48,499 nt of DNA from Pseudomonadota bacterium. GTDB taxonomy: Bacteria; Myxococcota_A; Bradymonadia; UBA4248. This document shows positions 9,683-18,166 of the stretch, one piece after another. How positions within the stretch are numbered: position 1 is the stretch's first letter; each line of letters begins with the position of its first letter. Both the position numbers and the translations under genes were made by a program. The stretch spans positions 1 through 48,499 of the forward strand of contig JAFRYG010000101.1 in assembly GCA_017441205.1 (NCBI GenBank), in the 5' to 3' direction. The notes below the pieces were generated by a model. That model was not told the origin of the DNA, searched no databases, and worked only from the letters and a program-made list of their open reading frames with translations.

Positions 9683-9805
9683 TGAGTTTTGAGTTTTGAG
9701 TTTTGAGTTTTGAGTTTTGAGTTTTGAGTTTTGAGTTTTGAGTTTTGAGTTTTGAGTTTTGAGTTTTGAGTTTTGAGTTTTGAGTTTTGAGTTTTGAGTT
9801 TTGAG
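9683..9805 (+). repeat. heptanucleotide tandem array (GAGTTTT)n, ~17 copies
   Basis: Uninterrupted 7-bp unit GAGTTTT repeated about 17 times, starting four bases after the stop codon of the lipoprotein gene. Because 7 is not a multiple of 3, every frame cycles through the same seven codons, which creates an artefactual repetitive open frame on the minus strand that I do not regard as a gene. Confidence 0.95.
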
Positions 9806-9811
9806 CCTTTT

Positions 9812-10058
9812 TTCAGACATTCCCTAGGGAACATCTGATCAATTGGCCCCTTTCCCCCATCCCCTTTCCCCAATGGGGCAAGGGGAGTAGTTTTCAACAA
9901 CACAGTTTTGTTGCACCAGACAATTATTCAGAGATTCCCTTTATGGAATATCTGATCAATTGGCCCTTTTCCCCCATCCCCTTTCCCCAATGGGGCAAGG
10001 GGAGTAATTTTCAACAACACAGTTTTGTTGCACCAGACAATTATTCAGAGATTCCCCA
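9812..10058 (+). repeat. 117-bp tandem repeat (two copies plus start of a third)
   Basis: Copy 1 is about 9812-9926, copy 2 9927-10043, and a third copy begins at 10044 and stops after ~15 bp. The sequences differ at only a few positions. Each unit contains ATCTGATCAATTGGCCC, a strong C/G hairpin (CCCCTTTCCCC-AAT-GGGGCAAGGGG) and a conserved tail ending TTGTTGCACCAGACAATTA. No coding potential. The remainder to 10327 is non-coding, with a further C-rich/G-rich hairpin near 10080-10140. Confidence 0.85.
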
Positions 10059-10327
10059 GGGTTATTAACAGCATTGTCAGACCTCACCCCCGCTCGCTTT
10101 GCGGGCATCCTCTCACCATGAATGGCGAGGGGAGGGATGCGGTCATTATCTATGGCCAGCACAATAATCATGATTCCCTGGCATTGTTTCCGGATGTTCA
10201 ATGCGCTAAATTTAATATGTTCCCAGATAAGGGAGCTTAGATATATTATGTTTGTCTGATGGATACGATAGATATAAATCCAACAGTTCAGCTGAATGAG
10301 CAAATAAACCGAAAATGGAGCATTCGG

Positions 10328-13249
10328 ATGAAAGGGAAAAGCATTTTCGCATTGTGTGTTGCCTTGTTTGCATTTGGTGTATCCGCTTGTTCGGATGATT
10401 CATCATCGGGCGAAGACTCATCGTCCAAGTCGGCATGCGAGAGCCATGATGATTGTGATTCCGGCAGTTATTGCCACAATTCGAAGTGTGTTAAGCCAGT
10501 AAAAGAGGGTAAAAAATGCCTGGAGGATGTTCCGTGCGCGAAGGGATTAAAGTGCACGGACGATGTTTGTAAAAAAGTGGACGGTGAGGAAGAGGATCCC
10601 CCGAAAGATCCGAATAAGCCAGAGGAAACCGAGTCCTGTGAAACCACTGGCTGCAAGGATGGGTTGATTTGTGAGAACAAGCAATGCATTCCTCCCGAAG
10701 AAAGTGAGGAAAGTTGTGGAGAAACCAAGGGCCCCTGTCCCAAGGGAACGCGATGTCTGAACGATGCCTGTACTCCGTGGCGACAAGTTGGGGAAGAGTG
10801 TGATCCCTATGATGAAGCTGCGTATTGCGATGAAACGGCGTCACTTGCCTGCAGTGATGATTTGGTCTGTGTTCCATTTCCCAAAAAAGGTGAATCCTGT
10901 GTGGGTGAGCTTTCTTCTTATTGCGAATCGCCAAACACATGTCTGAATAATGTCTGTGTTACACTGGTAAAAGAGGGAGAGGCGTGTTCCGAATTAGACA
11001 TTTGCGAAATACCTCTTTCCTGTCAGCAAGGGCTTTGCCGGAAAACCGTGGGCAGCGGTGAAAAGTGTGACAATACAACGATATTCTGCGAGGATGGATT
11101 TATTTGTCAGGGCGGTACATGTCTTAAGAATTATGGTTCCTGTGAGACGAATACGGACTGCAATGCCGACAGTTACTGCTGCGTGATGGATTCCTGTCAG
11201 ACGAAGAATGTTTGTTTTCCTTATGGTGAGGGGCCTGGCGGCAGCTTTGATCCTGAATGCAAATATCAGCTTACAACGGGTCAGTTTGAAGCATCGATCC
11301 AGTGTGAGTGGCTCGGAGATGCGTCGGATGGAGTGGCTCCGGGGTCGAATCAGATCATGTCGACGATCATGGTGGCCGATTTGCCATTTGATTCGGGCGG
11401 CGCGGCAGAAATTGTGACTACGACGTTTTCACCTTCCGTAATTCGCATTTTTAATGGTGAGAATTGTGAATTGCTCCAGAGTATTACGGGAGGTGGGAAT
11501 GGTATTGCTTTGGCAGATTTGGATAATGATGGCAAGATTGAAATTATTGGCGGAAATCGATTAACAGCCTGGCATTGGGATGATGTTACAGGAAAATATA
11601 AACAGTATTGGATTAATAATGATCTATCCGGCGGTATTGGACCAAGCATTCACGATTTAAATGATGATGGTTATCCGGAAGTTATTACTGGATCATCTGT
11701 TGTCGATGGTCGAACAGGAGAATTGCTGAATACTTCAAGTTCAGCTGGTTCTTCCACATTTCCCATTCTTGGGGATGTAAATAATGATGGTGAGATTGAG
11801 CTTTTATCAAGTCGACTTTGGAAATGGGATCGAAATGCAAATACGTGGATACCGGTGCCCAATACCTATTCGCTTACATCCGGAGGAGCTGAATTGGCAT
11901 TTGCAGATTTTGGCCGGGAGAATTCAGATGGAAGTTTCGATTTTACGCAGAAAGACGGGATAGCTGAAATTGTTATTGTTTCTACGATCAATGGTGGAAA
12001 TGTTAAGCTTATGACGCTTAAAGGTCATATATTAATGGATGTAGCAATTCCACATTCAGATGTTTTTGGCGGCGGTCCTCCGAATATTGGTGATTTCGAT
12101 GGTGATGACATGCCGGAAATAGGCGTGGCTGGGCGTGATTCCTATACGGTATTTGATCCGCAATGTACATCCGCAAGTGTATCCGGGTGTGCAGGGCAAT
12201 ATTATCTTTGGACAAGTGTTTCCCAAGATCATTCTTCTGGTGTGACCGGGTCCAGTACATTCGATTTTGACAGCGACGGGCGTGTGGAAGTCGTTTATGG
12301 GGACGAATGTTACACGCGCATTTATGACGGTCAGACGGGAGAAGTACTCTTTTCGAGCTATCGCACATCCAATACGCTTTATGAAAATCCAACGATTGCA
12401 GATGTGGATCACGACATGAGTGCCGAAATTATCATGGGGTCAGATTCGATAGCACCGGCATGTCCGCTCGTCGATCCGAATCATCATGGCGTAAAATGTG
12501 CCAAAGACAGCGATTGTTTTTCGGGCAAATGCGTTTCGGATTATTGCCGCTGCAATTCTGACAATGAATGCAACTGGCAGTACGATGCCAAAGGCACTTT
12601 GCTCGACGAATACAGCTGTACGACGCCGCTTGCGCCTCAGTCGGCATCGGATGGCAATGTGTGTCGAGCGAAACATCCGAGCGGCATCAAGCGTCCCGGA
12701 TTCCGAATTCTGCGAGATCGTCTGGATCGCTGGGCATCCTCGCGTCCGATTTGGAATCAGCATGCGTATTCAGTCACCAATGTCAATGATGATGGCACGG
12801 TGCCACGGACTTCGCAGTGGAAACAGAATTTACTGGATCCCGAACTGAACAATTATCGTCAGAATGCGCAGGGTAAGATTTCTGCCGGTTATGCGCCCGA
12901 TATCACGGGACGTCTGGATAAGGACACTGCCTGTATCATGGACAAGGACAAGCGCATTACGGTTGGCGGAACGCTTTGCAATCGCGGCATCAAGGATGTC
13001 GGATCCAAGCTTCCGGCTACATTCTATTTGGGAGATCCAGCAGAGAATAAGATTTTGTGTACATCCTATACGGATTCCAATGTCGTTTCGGGAGAATGCC
13101 GGCGCGTCGAATGCGAGATCTCCACAGAGATCAGCGGCATCATTACGATGGTCGTCAACGACGATGGCAAGGGCGGTCGAACGACTGTCGAGTGTGATCC
13201 GAACAACAACACAGATAAGATTGAAATCAAGGAGTGTGCAATTAATTAA
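10328..13249 (+). CDS. Surface lipoprotein with Cys-rich N-half and FG-GAP/VCBS repeats
   Basis: 973-aa lipoprotein. The start at 10328 is preferred over the upstream ATG at 10259: GGAG lies seven bases before it, and the encoded signal peptide ends in lipobox VSAC (Cys21). Residues ~25-300 are DKK-like Cys modules (CxSHDDCDSGSYC, and CxxxGLxC forms) with a KDPNKPEE spacer. Residues ~360-720 contain at least six FG-GAP/VCBS calcium-loop motifs of the type DxDxDGxxEI (DLDNDGKIEI, DLNDDGYPEV, DVNNDGEIEL, DFDGDDMPEI, DFDSDGRVEV, DVDHDMSAEI), suggesting an integrin-like beta-propeller. A C-terminal domain with further cysteines follows. The FG-GAP section is AT-richer than the C-terminal third, suggesting a mosaic origin. 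Likely an extracellular binding protein. Confidence 0.85.
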   Translation: MKGKSIFALCVALFAFGVSACSDDSSSGEDSSSKSACESHDDCDSGSYCHNSKCVKPVKEGKKCLEDVPCAKGLKCTDDVCKKVDGEEEDPPKDPNKPEETESCETTGCKDGLICENKQCIPPEESEESCGETKGPCPKGTRCLNDACTPWRQVGEECDPYDEAAYCDETASLACSDDLVCVPFPKKGESCVGELSSYCESPNTCLNNVCVTLVKEGEACSELDICEIPLSCQQGLCRKTVGSGEKCDNTTIFCEDGFICQGGTCLKNYGSCETNTDCNADSYCCVMDSCQTKNVCFPYGEGPGGSFDPECKYQLTTGQFEASIQCEWLGDASDGVAPGSNQIMSTIMVADLPFDSGGAAEIVTTTFSPSVIRIFNGENCELLQSITGGGNGIALADLDNDGKIEIIGGNRLTAWHWDDVTGKYKQYWINNDLSGGIGPSIHDLNDDGYPEVITGSSVVDGRTGELLNTSSSAGSSTFPILGDVNNDGEIELLSSRLWKWDRNANTWIPVPNTYSLTSGGAELAFADFGRENSDGSFDFTQKDGIAEIVIVSTINGGNVKLMTLKGHILMDVAIPHSDVFGGGPPNIGDFDGDDMPEIGVAGRDSYTVFDPQCTSASVSGCAGQYYLWTSVSQDHSSGVTGSSTFDFDSDGRVEVVYGDECYTRIYDGQTGEVLFSSYRTSNTLYENPTIADVDHDMSAEIIMGSDSIAPACPLVDPNHHGVKCAKDSDCFSGKCVSDYCRCNSDNECNWQYDAKGTLLDEYSCTTPLAPQSASDGNVCRAKHPSGIKRPGFRILRDRLDRWASSRPIWNQHAYSVTNVNDDGTVPRTSQWKQNLLDPELNNYRQNAQGKISAGYAPDITGRLDKDTACIMDKDKRITVGGTLCNRGIKDVGSKLPATFYLGDPAENKILCTSYTDSNVVSGECRRVECEISTEISGIITMVVNDDGKGGRTTVECDPNNNTDKIEIKECAIN

Positions 13250-13679
13250 AATAGAATAATCGTCCGTATTCGCCGCAGGCGAATAGGACGATTCGCGGGG
13301 CGTATCGGCGCAGCCGATAGCCCGCGTTCCTTAAACAATAATTATTATAATATTATAATATTATATTAGTCGATGTGCCTTTAATAGTGTTATACCTGTT
13401 GGTATATTGATTTTTCGCGCATTGCAGCGCGGTCGCTTGTTATTTATACGCTTACGCGGCAGGGGGTGTTCGATTGTGAACACCCCCTACAACCCCCGCA
13501 CGCTTTTTTGGCTATCGCAGTTGCGGGTCGAATGTCCATCCCTGGACATGCCTCCCTCGCCTCTCGCCGCCGTCCATGGCGGCGTAATTATTGTGATGAA
13601 TGTCGAATGCTGCTATCCATAATCATTGATACAAAAATAATAATCTATAACTACATACGGTAGACGGAGCCCAATCTAA
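13250..13679. other. intergenic region between convergent genes
   Basis: It holds the double hairpin at 13261-13325, which may also end transcription, and an AT-only stretch near 13337-13368. A C-rich non-coding segment follows to the end of the ABC transporter gene. No gene seen. Confidence 0.4.
13261..13325 (+). repeat. bulged-hairpin intergenic repeat, copies B1 and B2
   Basis: B1 (13261-13290): CGTCC-g-TATTCGCC, loop GCA, GGCGAATA-GGACG. B2 (13295-13325): GCGGGGC-g-TATCGGC, loop GCA, GCCGATA-GCCCGC. Both keep the unpaired G beside TAT. They lie just after the stop of the FG-GAP lipoprotein. Confidence 0.75.
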
Positions 13680-15488
13680 TTATATTGCCGGTTCAAACTG
13701 GCTGTTGTATAAATCGGCGTAGAAGCTTCCTTTTTGCATGAGTTCATCGTGAGAACCGCTTTCGATGATGTCGCCGTCCTTCATGACGAGGATGCAGTTG
13801 GCATTTTTAATGGTAGAGAGGCGGTGTGCGATGACGAAGCTGGTTCTTCCTTTGGTGAGTGCGTCCATGGCTTTCTGTACCTGCTGTTCGGTTCGCGTAT
13901 CGACGCTGCTCGTGGCTTCATCGAGGATAATGAGGGGTGAGTTTTCGATCATGGCGCGAGCGATGGTGAGCAGCTGTTTTTGTCCGGCGGAAATGGAGGC
14001 ACTGTCGCCCAGAACGGTATCGTAGCCGTTGGGAAGCTGTTTGATGAATTCTGTAAGTCCCGTGGCTGCGCAGACTTCGTCGAGGCGGGAGTCGGGGATA
14101 TTCTGTTCGTTGAAAACGAGATTTTCGCGAACGGTTCCCTCGAACAGCCAGGTATCCTGGAGTACCATGCCGAACAGATCGTGTATATTTGTGCGAGTGA
14201 GATCTGAAACCGACACGCCGTCGATAGTTATTTTACCGCCATTGAGTTCATAGAAGCGCATCAATAGATTGACCATTGTGGTTTTTCCGGCGCCGGAAGG
14301 GCCGACGATGGCGATTTTATGACCGGGTCTGACATCGAATGAGAAGTCATGTACAATTATTTTTTCGGGCTGATAACCGAATTTTACATGTTCAAAAGAT
14401 ATATGTCCTTTTACATTTTCGAGAATATTTGTTTTGCTGCTTTCGTCATCCATTTCCGGCTGTCCGAGAAATTCGTAGACACGTTCCCATGCGGCGGCCA
14501 GGCTCTGCAGATTATTTGAAGCCTGAGAAATGGTTTGTATCGGATGAGTGAACAATCGAATATATACCATGAAAGCGACGATGACACCGAAAGTGATATC
14601 ACCTTTTATGGCGAGTACAGCGCCGAAGATACAAACGACGACATAGGCGAGGTTTCCGATGAATCCCATTAATGGCATCATCATGCTGGAGAGGAACTGG
14701 CTTTTCCATGCGCATGTATATAATCTTTTGTTTCTTTCGTGGAATTCGTCGAGGGCGGCTTTTTCGCCGTTGTATGCGCGGATGACGCTGTGTCCGCTGT
14801 AGGTTTCTTCGACGTGACCGTTGAGACCGCCGAGTTCGGTTTGCTGCTGAGTGAAGTATTTTTGGGAATGATTGATGATTCGCACCATGAGGAAGACGCC
14901 GATTGTAGCGGTTGCGATGCCGACAGCGGCGAGTTTCCATTCGGTGATGAACATGAGCGTGACCGACCCGATGAGCATTGCGGAAGCGGAGACGAGGTTT
15001 GCGAAGCTGTGAGTGAGCATTTGTCCGACGGTATCGACGTCGTTTGTGATGCGGCTCATGACGTCGCCGGTAGTGGTCGTATCGAAGAAGTTGAGGGGGA
15101 GTTTGTTGATTTTTTGCGAGATGCTTCGGCGCATCATCTGTGTGATGCGCTGCGAGAGCGTGACCATGATGAAGCTCTGTGCGTAGTTGAGCAATGCGCC
15201 GAATATATAAAAAATGGCGAGCATGATACCGAGTTTTCCGACGGCCTCGACATCGACGGTGGATTTGAGTCCGACGACGATGATATCGGTCATTTTGCTG
15301 AGCAGATTGGGTCCGATGAGGTTGAGGCCGGATCCGGCGAGTGCGAGAATTGCGGCGACGATGAAGAGCCAGTGGTATTTGCCGACGTATCGGAACAGAT
15401 CAGCGTATGCTTTTTTGAAGTTTTTGCTTTTTTCGGCGACGCGCATGCCGCGGCCGCCGGTTGCCTGAGTCCGTATTTTTTCAGCCAT
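13680..15488 (-). CDS. ABC exporter half-transporter, catalytic-Glu subunit (BmrD/LmrD-like)
   Basis: 602-aa type I ABC exporter: six-helix transmembrane domain (about residues 35-330) fused to an ATPase domain. Walker A is GPSGAGKTT (396-404). The ABC signature is SAGQK (500-504) rather than canonical SGGQ. Walker B is LIILDE with catalytic Glu524, and the H-loop is His555 in AHRLST. The first codons overlap the end of the adjacent half-transporter gene by 8 bp, so the two are co-translated. The partner (15481-17274) has the opposite pattern: canonical signature but Asp for Glu and Gln for the H-loop His. That combination is the hallmark of heterodimeric exporters such as BmrCD, LmrCD and TM287/288, with one degenerate ATP site. 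Substrate (drug, lipid or peptide) cannot be told. Confidence 0.93.
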   Translation of the reverse strand: MAEKIRTQATGGRGMRVAEKSKNFKKAYADLFRYVGKYHWLFIVAAILALAGSGLNLIGPNLLSKMTDIIVVGLKSTVDVEAVGKLGIMLAIFYIFGALLNYAQSFIMVTLSQRITQMMRRSISQKINKLPLNFFDTTTTGDVMSRITNDVDTVGQMLTHSFANLVSASAMLIGSVTLMFITEWKLAAVGIATATIGVFLMVRIINHSQKYFTQQQTELGGLNGHVEETYSGHSVIRAYNGEKAALDEFHERNKRLYTCAWKSQFLSSMMMPLMGFIGNLAYVVVCIFGAVLAIKGDITFGVIVAFMVYIRLFTHPIQTISQASNNLQSLAAAWERVYEFLGQPEMDDESSKTNILENVKGHISFEHVKFGYQPEKIIVHDFSFDVRPGHKIAIVGPSGAGKTTMVNLLMRFYELNGGKITIDGVSVSDLTRTNIHDLFGMVLQDTWLFEGTVRENLVFNEQNIPDSRLDEVCAATGLTEFIKQLPNGYDTVLGDSASISAGQKQLLTIARAMIENSPLIILDEATSSVDTRTEQQVQKAMDALTKGRTSFVIAHRLSTIKNANCILVMKDGDIIESGSHDELMQKGSFYADLYNSQFEPAI

Positions 15489-17274
15489 TTCCGAGCTCCT
15501 TTGCGGATAGCTGCGATGCTGCGATTTCGTAGTAGGCAGTGCAGGTTTTTAACAATTCTTCGTGTTTTCCGTTTCCGACGATCCTTCCGTGATCGAGGAC
15601 GATGATGCGATCGGCGTGTCGAATGGTTCCGATGCGCTGTGCGACGATCAATTTTGTGGATCCTGCGGCATTTTTTTCGAGGGCGGAGCGCAGAGCGCGA
15701 TCGGTCCGGTAGTCGAGTGCGGAGAATGAGTCGTCGAATATGAGGATTTCCGGTTTTCGGACGATGGCTCTAGCAATGGAGAGTCTTTGTTTTTGGCCGC
15801 CGGAAACATTGGTTCCGCCCTGAGCGATGGGGGCGTCGTATGTTTTATCCATATTTTCGACGAAATCCCTGCATTGTGCGGTTTCGATGGCTGTTTTGAT
15901 GTCTTCTTCGGTGACATCCTTGTCGTTTCCTGTTCCGAAATTGACGTTGCTCGAAACGGTTCCAGCGAACAGGACAGCTTTTTGCGGCACGTATCCGATG
16001 CGATCATGGAGATCGGCCTGGGTAAAGGATCGAACATTCTGTCCGTCGACGAGGACTTCGCCCTCGGTGGCATCGTAGAATCTTGGGATCAGGTTGATGA
16101 GGGAAGTTTTGCCGCTGCCGGTGGCACCGATGAAGGCGATGGTTTCGCCGGGATTTGCCTTGAAGCTGATATCGAACAATGTATTTTCGCCGGCATCTGG
16201 GTATTTGAAAGATACATTTTTGAATTCGACGGATCCTTTGTCGGCGTCCTGAACTTCGGCACCGGCACCGTCAGTGATGCTCTCGGGCATATTGAGGACT
16301 TCGCAGATGCGTTTTGCGGAGACCTGTGAACGCGGCAGTATCATGAAGATCATGTTGAGCGTCATGAATGCCATGATAACTTGCATGGCGTAGTTGGAGA
16401 AAACGACCATATCGGAGAAGATTCCGAGTCTGTCTGGCATATCGGCAGCCAGGATCATGTATGCGCCGATCCAGTAGACGGCGAGTGTGAGTCCTGAGTT
16501 GATGAGTGTAGTGCCGGGGCCCATCAATGACATGACGCGGTGTGCAACGAGGTTGTTGTTTGTGAGTTCGTCGTTGGCCTGTGCGAATTTTTTTTCTTCG
16601 AAAGATTCGGCGTTGTATGCGCGCACGACGCGGATGCCCGAGAGCAGTTCGCGCGTAACGCGGTTGATATTGTCTGTGAGTTCCTGGATTCGAATGAACC
16701 TCGGATGTGCGAATATAATGACGGCGGCAAGCAGTATAATGAGTACGAAGACAGCTACTGCGGTTGCCGAAGTCCACTGCCAGCTTTTATTATATATTTT
16801 AATGATAGCCCATACGGCCATCAGGGGTGCTTTGACAATGGCCTGCATTCCCATTGCGATGAGGCGCTGTACCTGCATGACATCGTTTGTGGTGCGATTG
16901 ATCAGGCTGGCGACGGAAAAGTGTCCGATTTCAGACATCGAAAATGAGATGGTTTTGTCGTAGACCTTGTCGCGCAGTGTTTTGGAGAACCCGGCGGCGA
17001 CCCTTGCTGCGCAGTATCCGACGATGATCGAGGCGATCATGCTGCCGAAGGCGCAAAGGAGCATGTAGCCGCCTTTGGTGAGTATATCCGAAATCCGGCT
17101 TCCTTCGGTTTCGATGAGCTCGGTGATATCGGCCATAAAATCGGGGAGACGCAGGTCGAGCCAGATTTGTGTGACAATAAATGTCAATGCGACGACAATG
17201 AGTCCCCATTGTCGTCGGTTCAGGTATCCGATGAGCTGGAACATTTCTTGGTGGTTGGTTGGGGTTAGAGACAT
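15481..17274 (-). CDS. ABC exporter half-transporter, degenerate-site subunit (BmrC/LmrC-like)
   Basis: Up to 597 aa. Six transmembrane helices at the N-terminus, then an ATPase domain. Walker A is GATGSGKTS (383-391), signature SGGQKQR. Walker B ends D-D with Asp515 where the catalytic Glu is expected, and the H-loop His is replaced by Gln546 (AQRIGT). These changes mark the non-hydrolytic site of a heterodimeric exporter, and the overlapping downstream gene supplies the hydrolytic elements. The start is uncertain: the ATG at 17274 lies inside a dispersed palindromic repeat (17264-17304) and has no clear ribosome binding site. The next in-frame ATG (17244, residue 11, MFQLIGYL) is a realistic alternative. 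Confidence 0.92.
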   Translation of the reverse strand: MSLTPTNHQEMFQLIGYLNRRQWGLIVVALTFIVTQIWLDLRLPDFMADITELIETEGSRISDILTKGGYMLLCAFGSMIASIIVGYCAARVAAGFSKTLRDKVYDKTISFSMSEIGHFSVASLINRTTNDVMQVQRLIAMGMQAIVKAPLMAVWAIIKIYNKSWQWTSATAVAVFVLIILLAAVIIFAHPRFIRIQELTDNINRVTRELLSGIRVVRAYNAESFEEKKFAQANDELTNNNLVAHRVMSLMGPGTTLINSGLTLAVYWIGAYMILAADMPDRLGIFSDMVVFSNYAMQVIMAFMTLNMIFMILPRSQVSAKRICEVLNMPESITDGAGAEVQDADKGSVEFKNVSFKYPDAGENTLFDISFKANPGETIAFIGATGSGKTSLINLIPRFYDATEGEVLVDGQNVRSFTQADLHDRIGYVPQKAVLFAGTVSSNVNFGTGNDKDVTEEDIKTAIETAQCRDFVENMDKTYDAPIAQGGTNVSGGQKQRLSIARAIVRKPEILIFDDSFSALDYRTDRALRSALEKNAAGSTKLIVAQRIGTIRHADRIIVLDHGRIVGNGKHEELLKTCTAYYEIAASQLSAKELGNG

Positions 17275-17304
17275 TCCGCGGAACGTCTGTACGGATTAAT
17301 AGGG
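17264..17304 (-). repeat. dispersed palindrome copy (GACRTTCCGYGGAACGTC family)
   Basis: GTTAGAGACATTCCGCGGAA followed by CGTCTGTACGGATTA; about 36 bp matching 28762-28797 with three differences. The core is a palindrome. It overlaps the 5' end of the ABC gene, whose ATG is the CAT inside the repeat on the minus strand. Confidence 0.8.
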
Positions 17305-18009
17305 TTAATGCTTTGCCAGTGCGATGAATCCGCGGATGATTTCGATGATTCCGACGATGATGGCTCCATACCAGATGGCATTTCCCACTGAAAATGTCGT
17401 GAGCAGAATGCCGGCGACCAGACAGATGATGCCGAAGATGAAATGGCCGGCGCTGCCGGACTTTGAGCTGCCTGAATTTGCATCGAGATTCTGGTTTTCC
17501 TGAATGACCAATCGGACTGCATCTGTGGCCGTTTCGAGGGAATATCCCTGTTCCTCCAGCATTTGGATGGTATCTTCCGGTGATTTTTCTCCGACGATGA
17601 TGGCTTGCACTGCGATTTCTATGGCCTTTTGGAGTTCCGGATCGGATTGTTCTTCTGCGGATTGCGGGCTTGCATCATCATTGTCTGAGACTGCGGAGAA
17701 GTTTGCTTCATTTGAAGCATTGTCATGCTCCGTGGAAATGTCTGCTGAATACGCGGGTTCCGCGGCGCCCGGGGAGAAAGCATCTGCATTGCCGGTGGAG
17801 AATGCATCACCGGAATTTCCTGTCGATTCGGCAGGGGCAGATGGGGCAGAAGAATTCTGCTGCGCAGTGTCGGGGTGGTTTTGTTCCGGAGCGCCAAAGG
17901 ATATATCGTCGAAGCCCGGAGTCAGGGAATTGGTGATATTATCGAACGAAATGCCGCCCGAGAAGCTGTCGTTTGAATTCGTGTTTGATTGATTTGTCGG
18001 GTTTTCCAT
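17305..18009 (-). CDS. Membrane protein with long disordered N-terminus
   Basis: 234 aa. Residues 1-115 are Ser/Asn/Pro/Ala/acidic-rich and look disordered. Residues ~118-160 form a helical segment (ELQKAIEIAVQAIIVGEKS) resembling a small helical bundle of the UBA-like kind (EDTIQMLEEQGYS). Two hydrophobic helices at about 180-200 and 205-227 follow, then a short tail. There is no signal peptide, so the N-terminal region is probably cytoplasmic with a C-terminal hairpin in the inner membrane. It lies upstream of the ABC exporter pair on the same strand with a 30-bp gap, so co-transcription is likely. I do not recognise the family. Confidence 0.72.
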   Translation of the reverse strand: MENPTNQSNTNSNDSFSGGISFDNITNSLTPGFDDISFGAPEQNHPDTAQQNSSAPSAPAESTGNSGDAFSTGNADAFSPGAAEPAYSADISTEHDNASNEANFSAVSDNDDASPQSAEEQSDPELQKAIEIAVQAIIVGEKSPEDTIQMLEEQGYSLETATDAVRLVIQENQNLDANSGSSKSGSAGHFIFGIICLVAGILLTTFSVGNAIWYGAIIVGIIEIIRGFIALAKH

Positions 18010-18040
18010 GTTGATTGCCTTATGTCGTGGGTTATGGGGC

Positions 18041-18155
18041 AGCGGAGCCGTCCCGCGGAACGCCTTACTGTGGTTATTATTAGCAGCAGAGCCGTCCCGC
18101 AGAACGACGTCACTGTGGTTATTTGCTGGCAGCAGAGCCGTTTCACGGAACGTTT
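18041..18155 (+). repeat. ~43-bp tandem repeat related to the GTTCCGYGGAAC palindrome
   Basis: Three copies: 18041-18080, 18084-18125 and 18130-18155 (truncated). Each has GAGCCG-TCCCGCGGAACG (third copy TTTCACGGAACG), and the first two continue into ACTGTGGTTATT. The GAACG half and the central CGCGG match the palindrome at 17264 and 28761, so this looks like a diverged cluster of the same element. It fills the gap between the nucleoside phosphorylase and the membrane protein gene. Confidence 0.75.
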
Positions 18156-18166
18156 TTCATTTTAGG

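Noticed and set aside
9554..9903. Minus-strand repetitive open frames with KLKTQNS heptapeptides
   Set aside because: They are translations of the GAGTTTT heptanucleotide satellite, whose 7-bp period keeps frames open; the array is intergenic.
14739..15605. Long plus-strand open frame opposite the ABC transporter genes
   Set aside because: It is antisense to two genes with complete ABC transporter motifs; no domain or ribosome binding site supports it.
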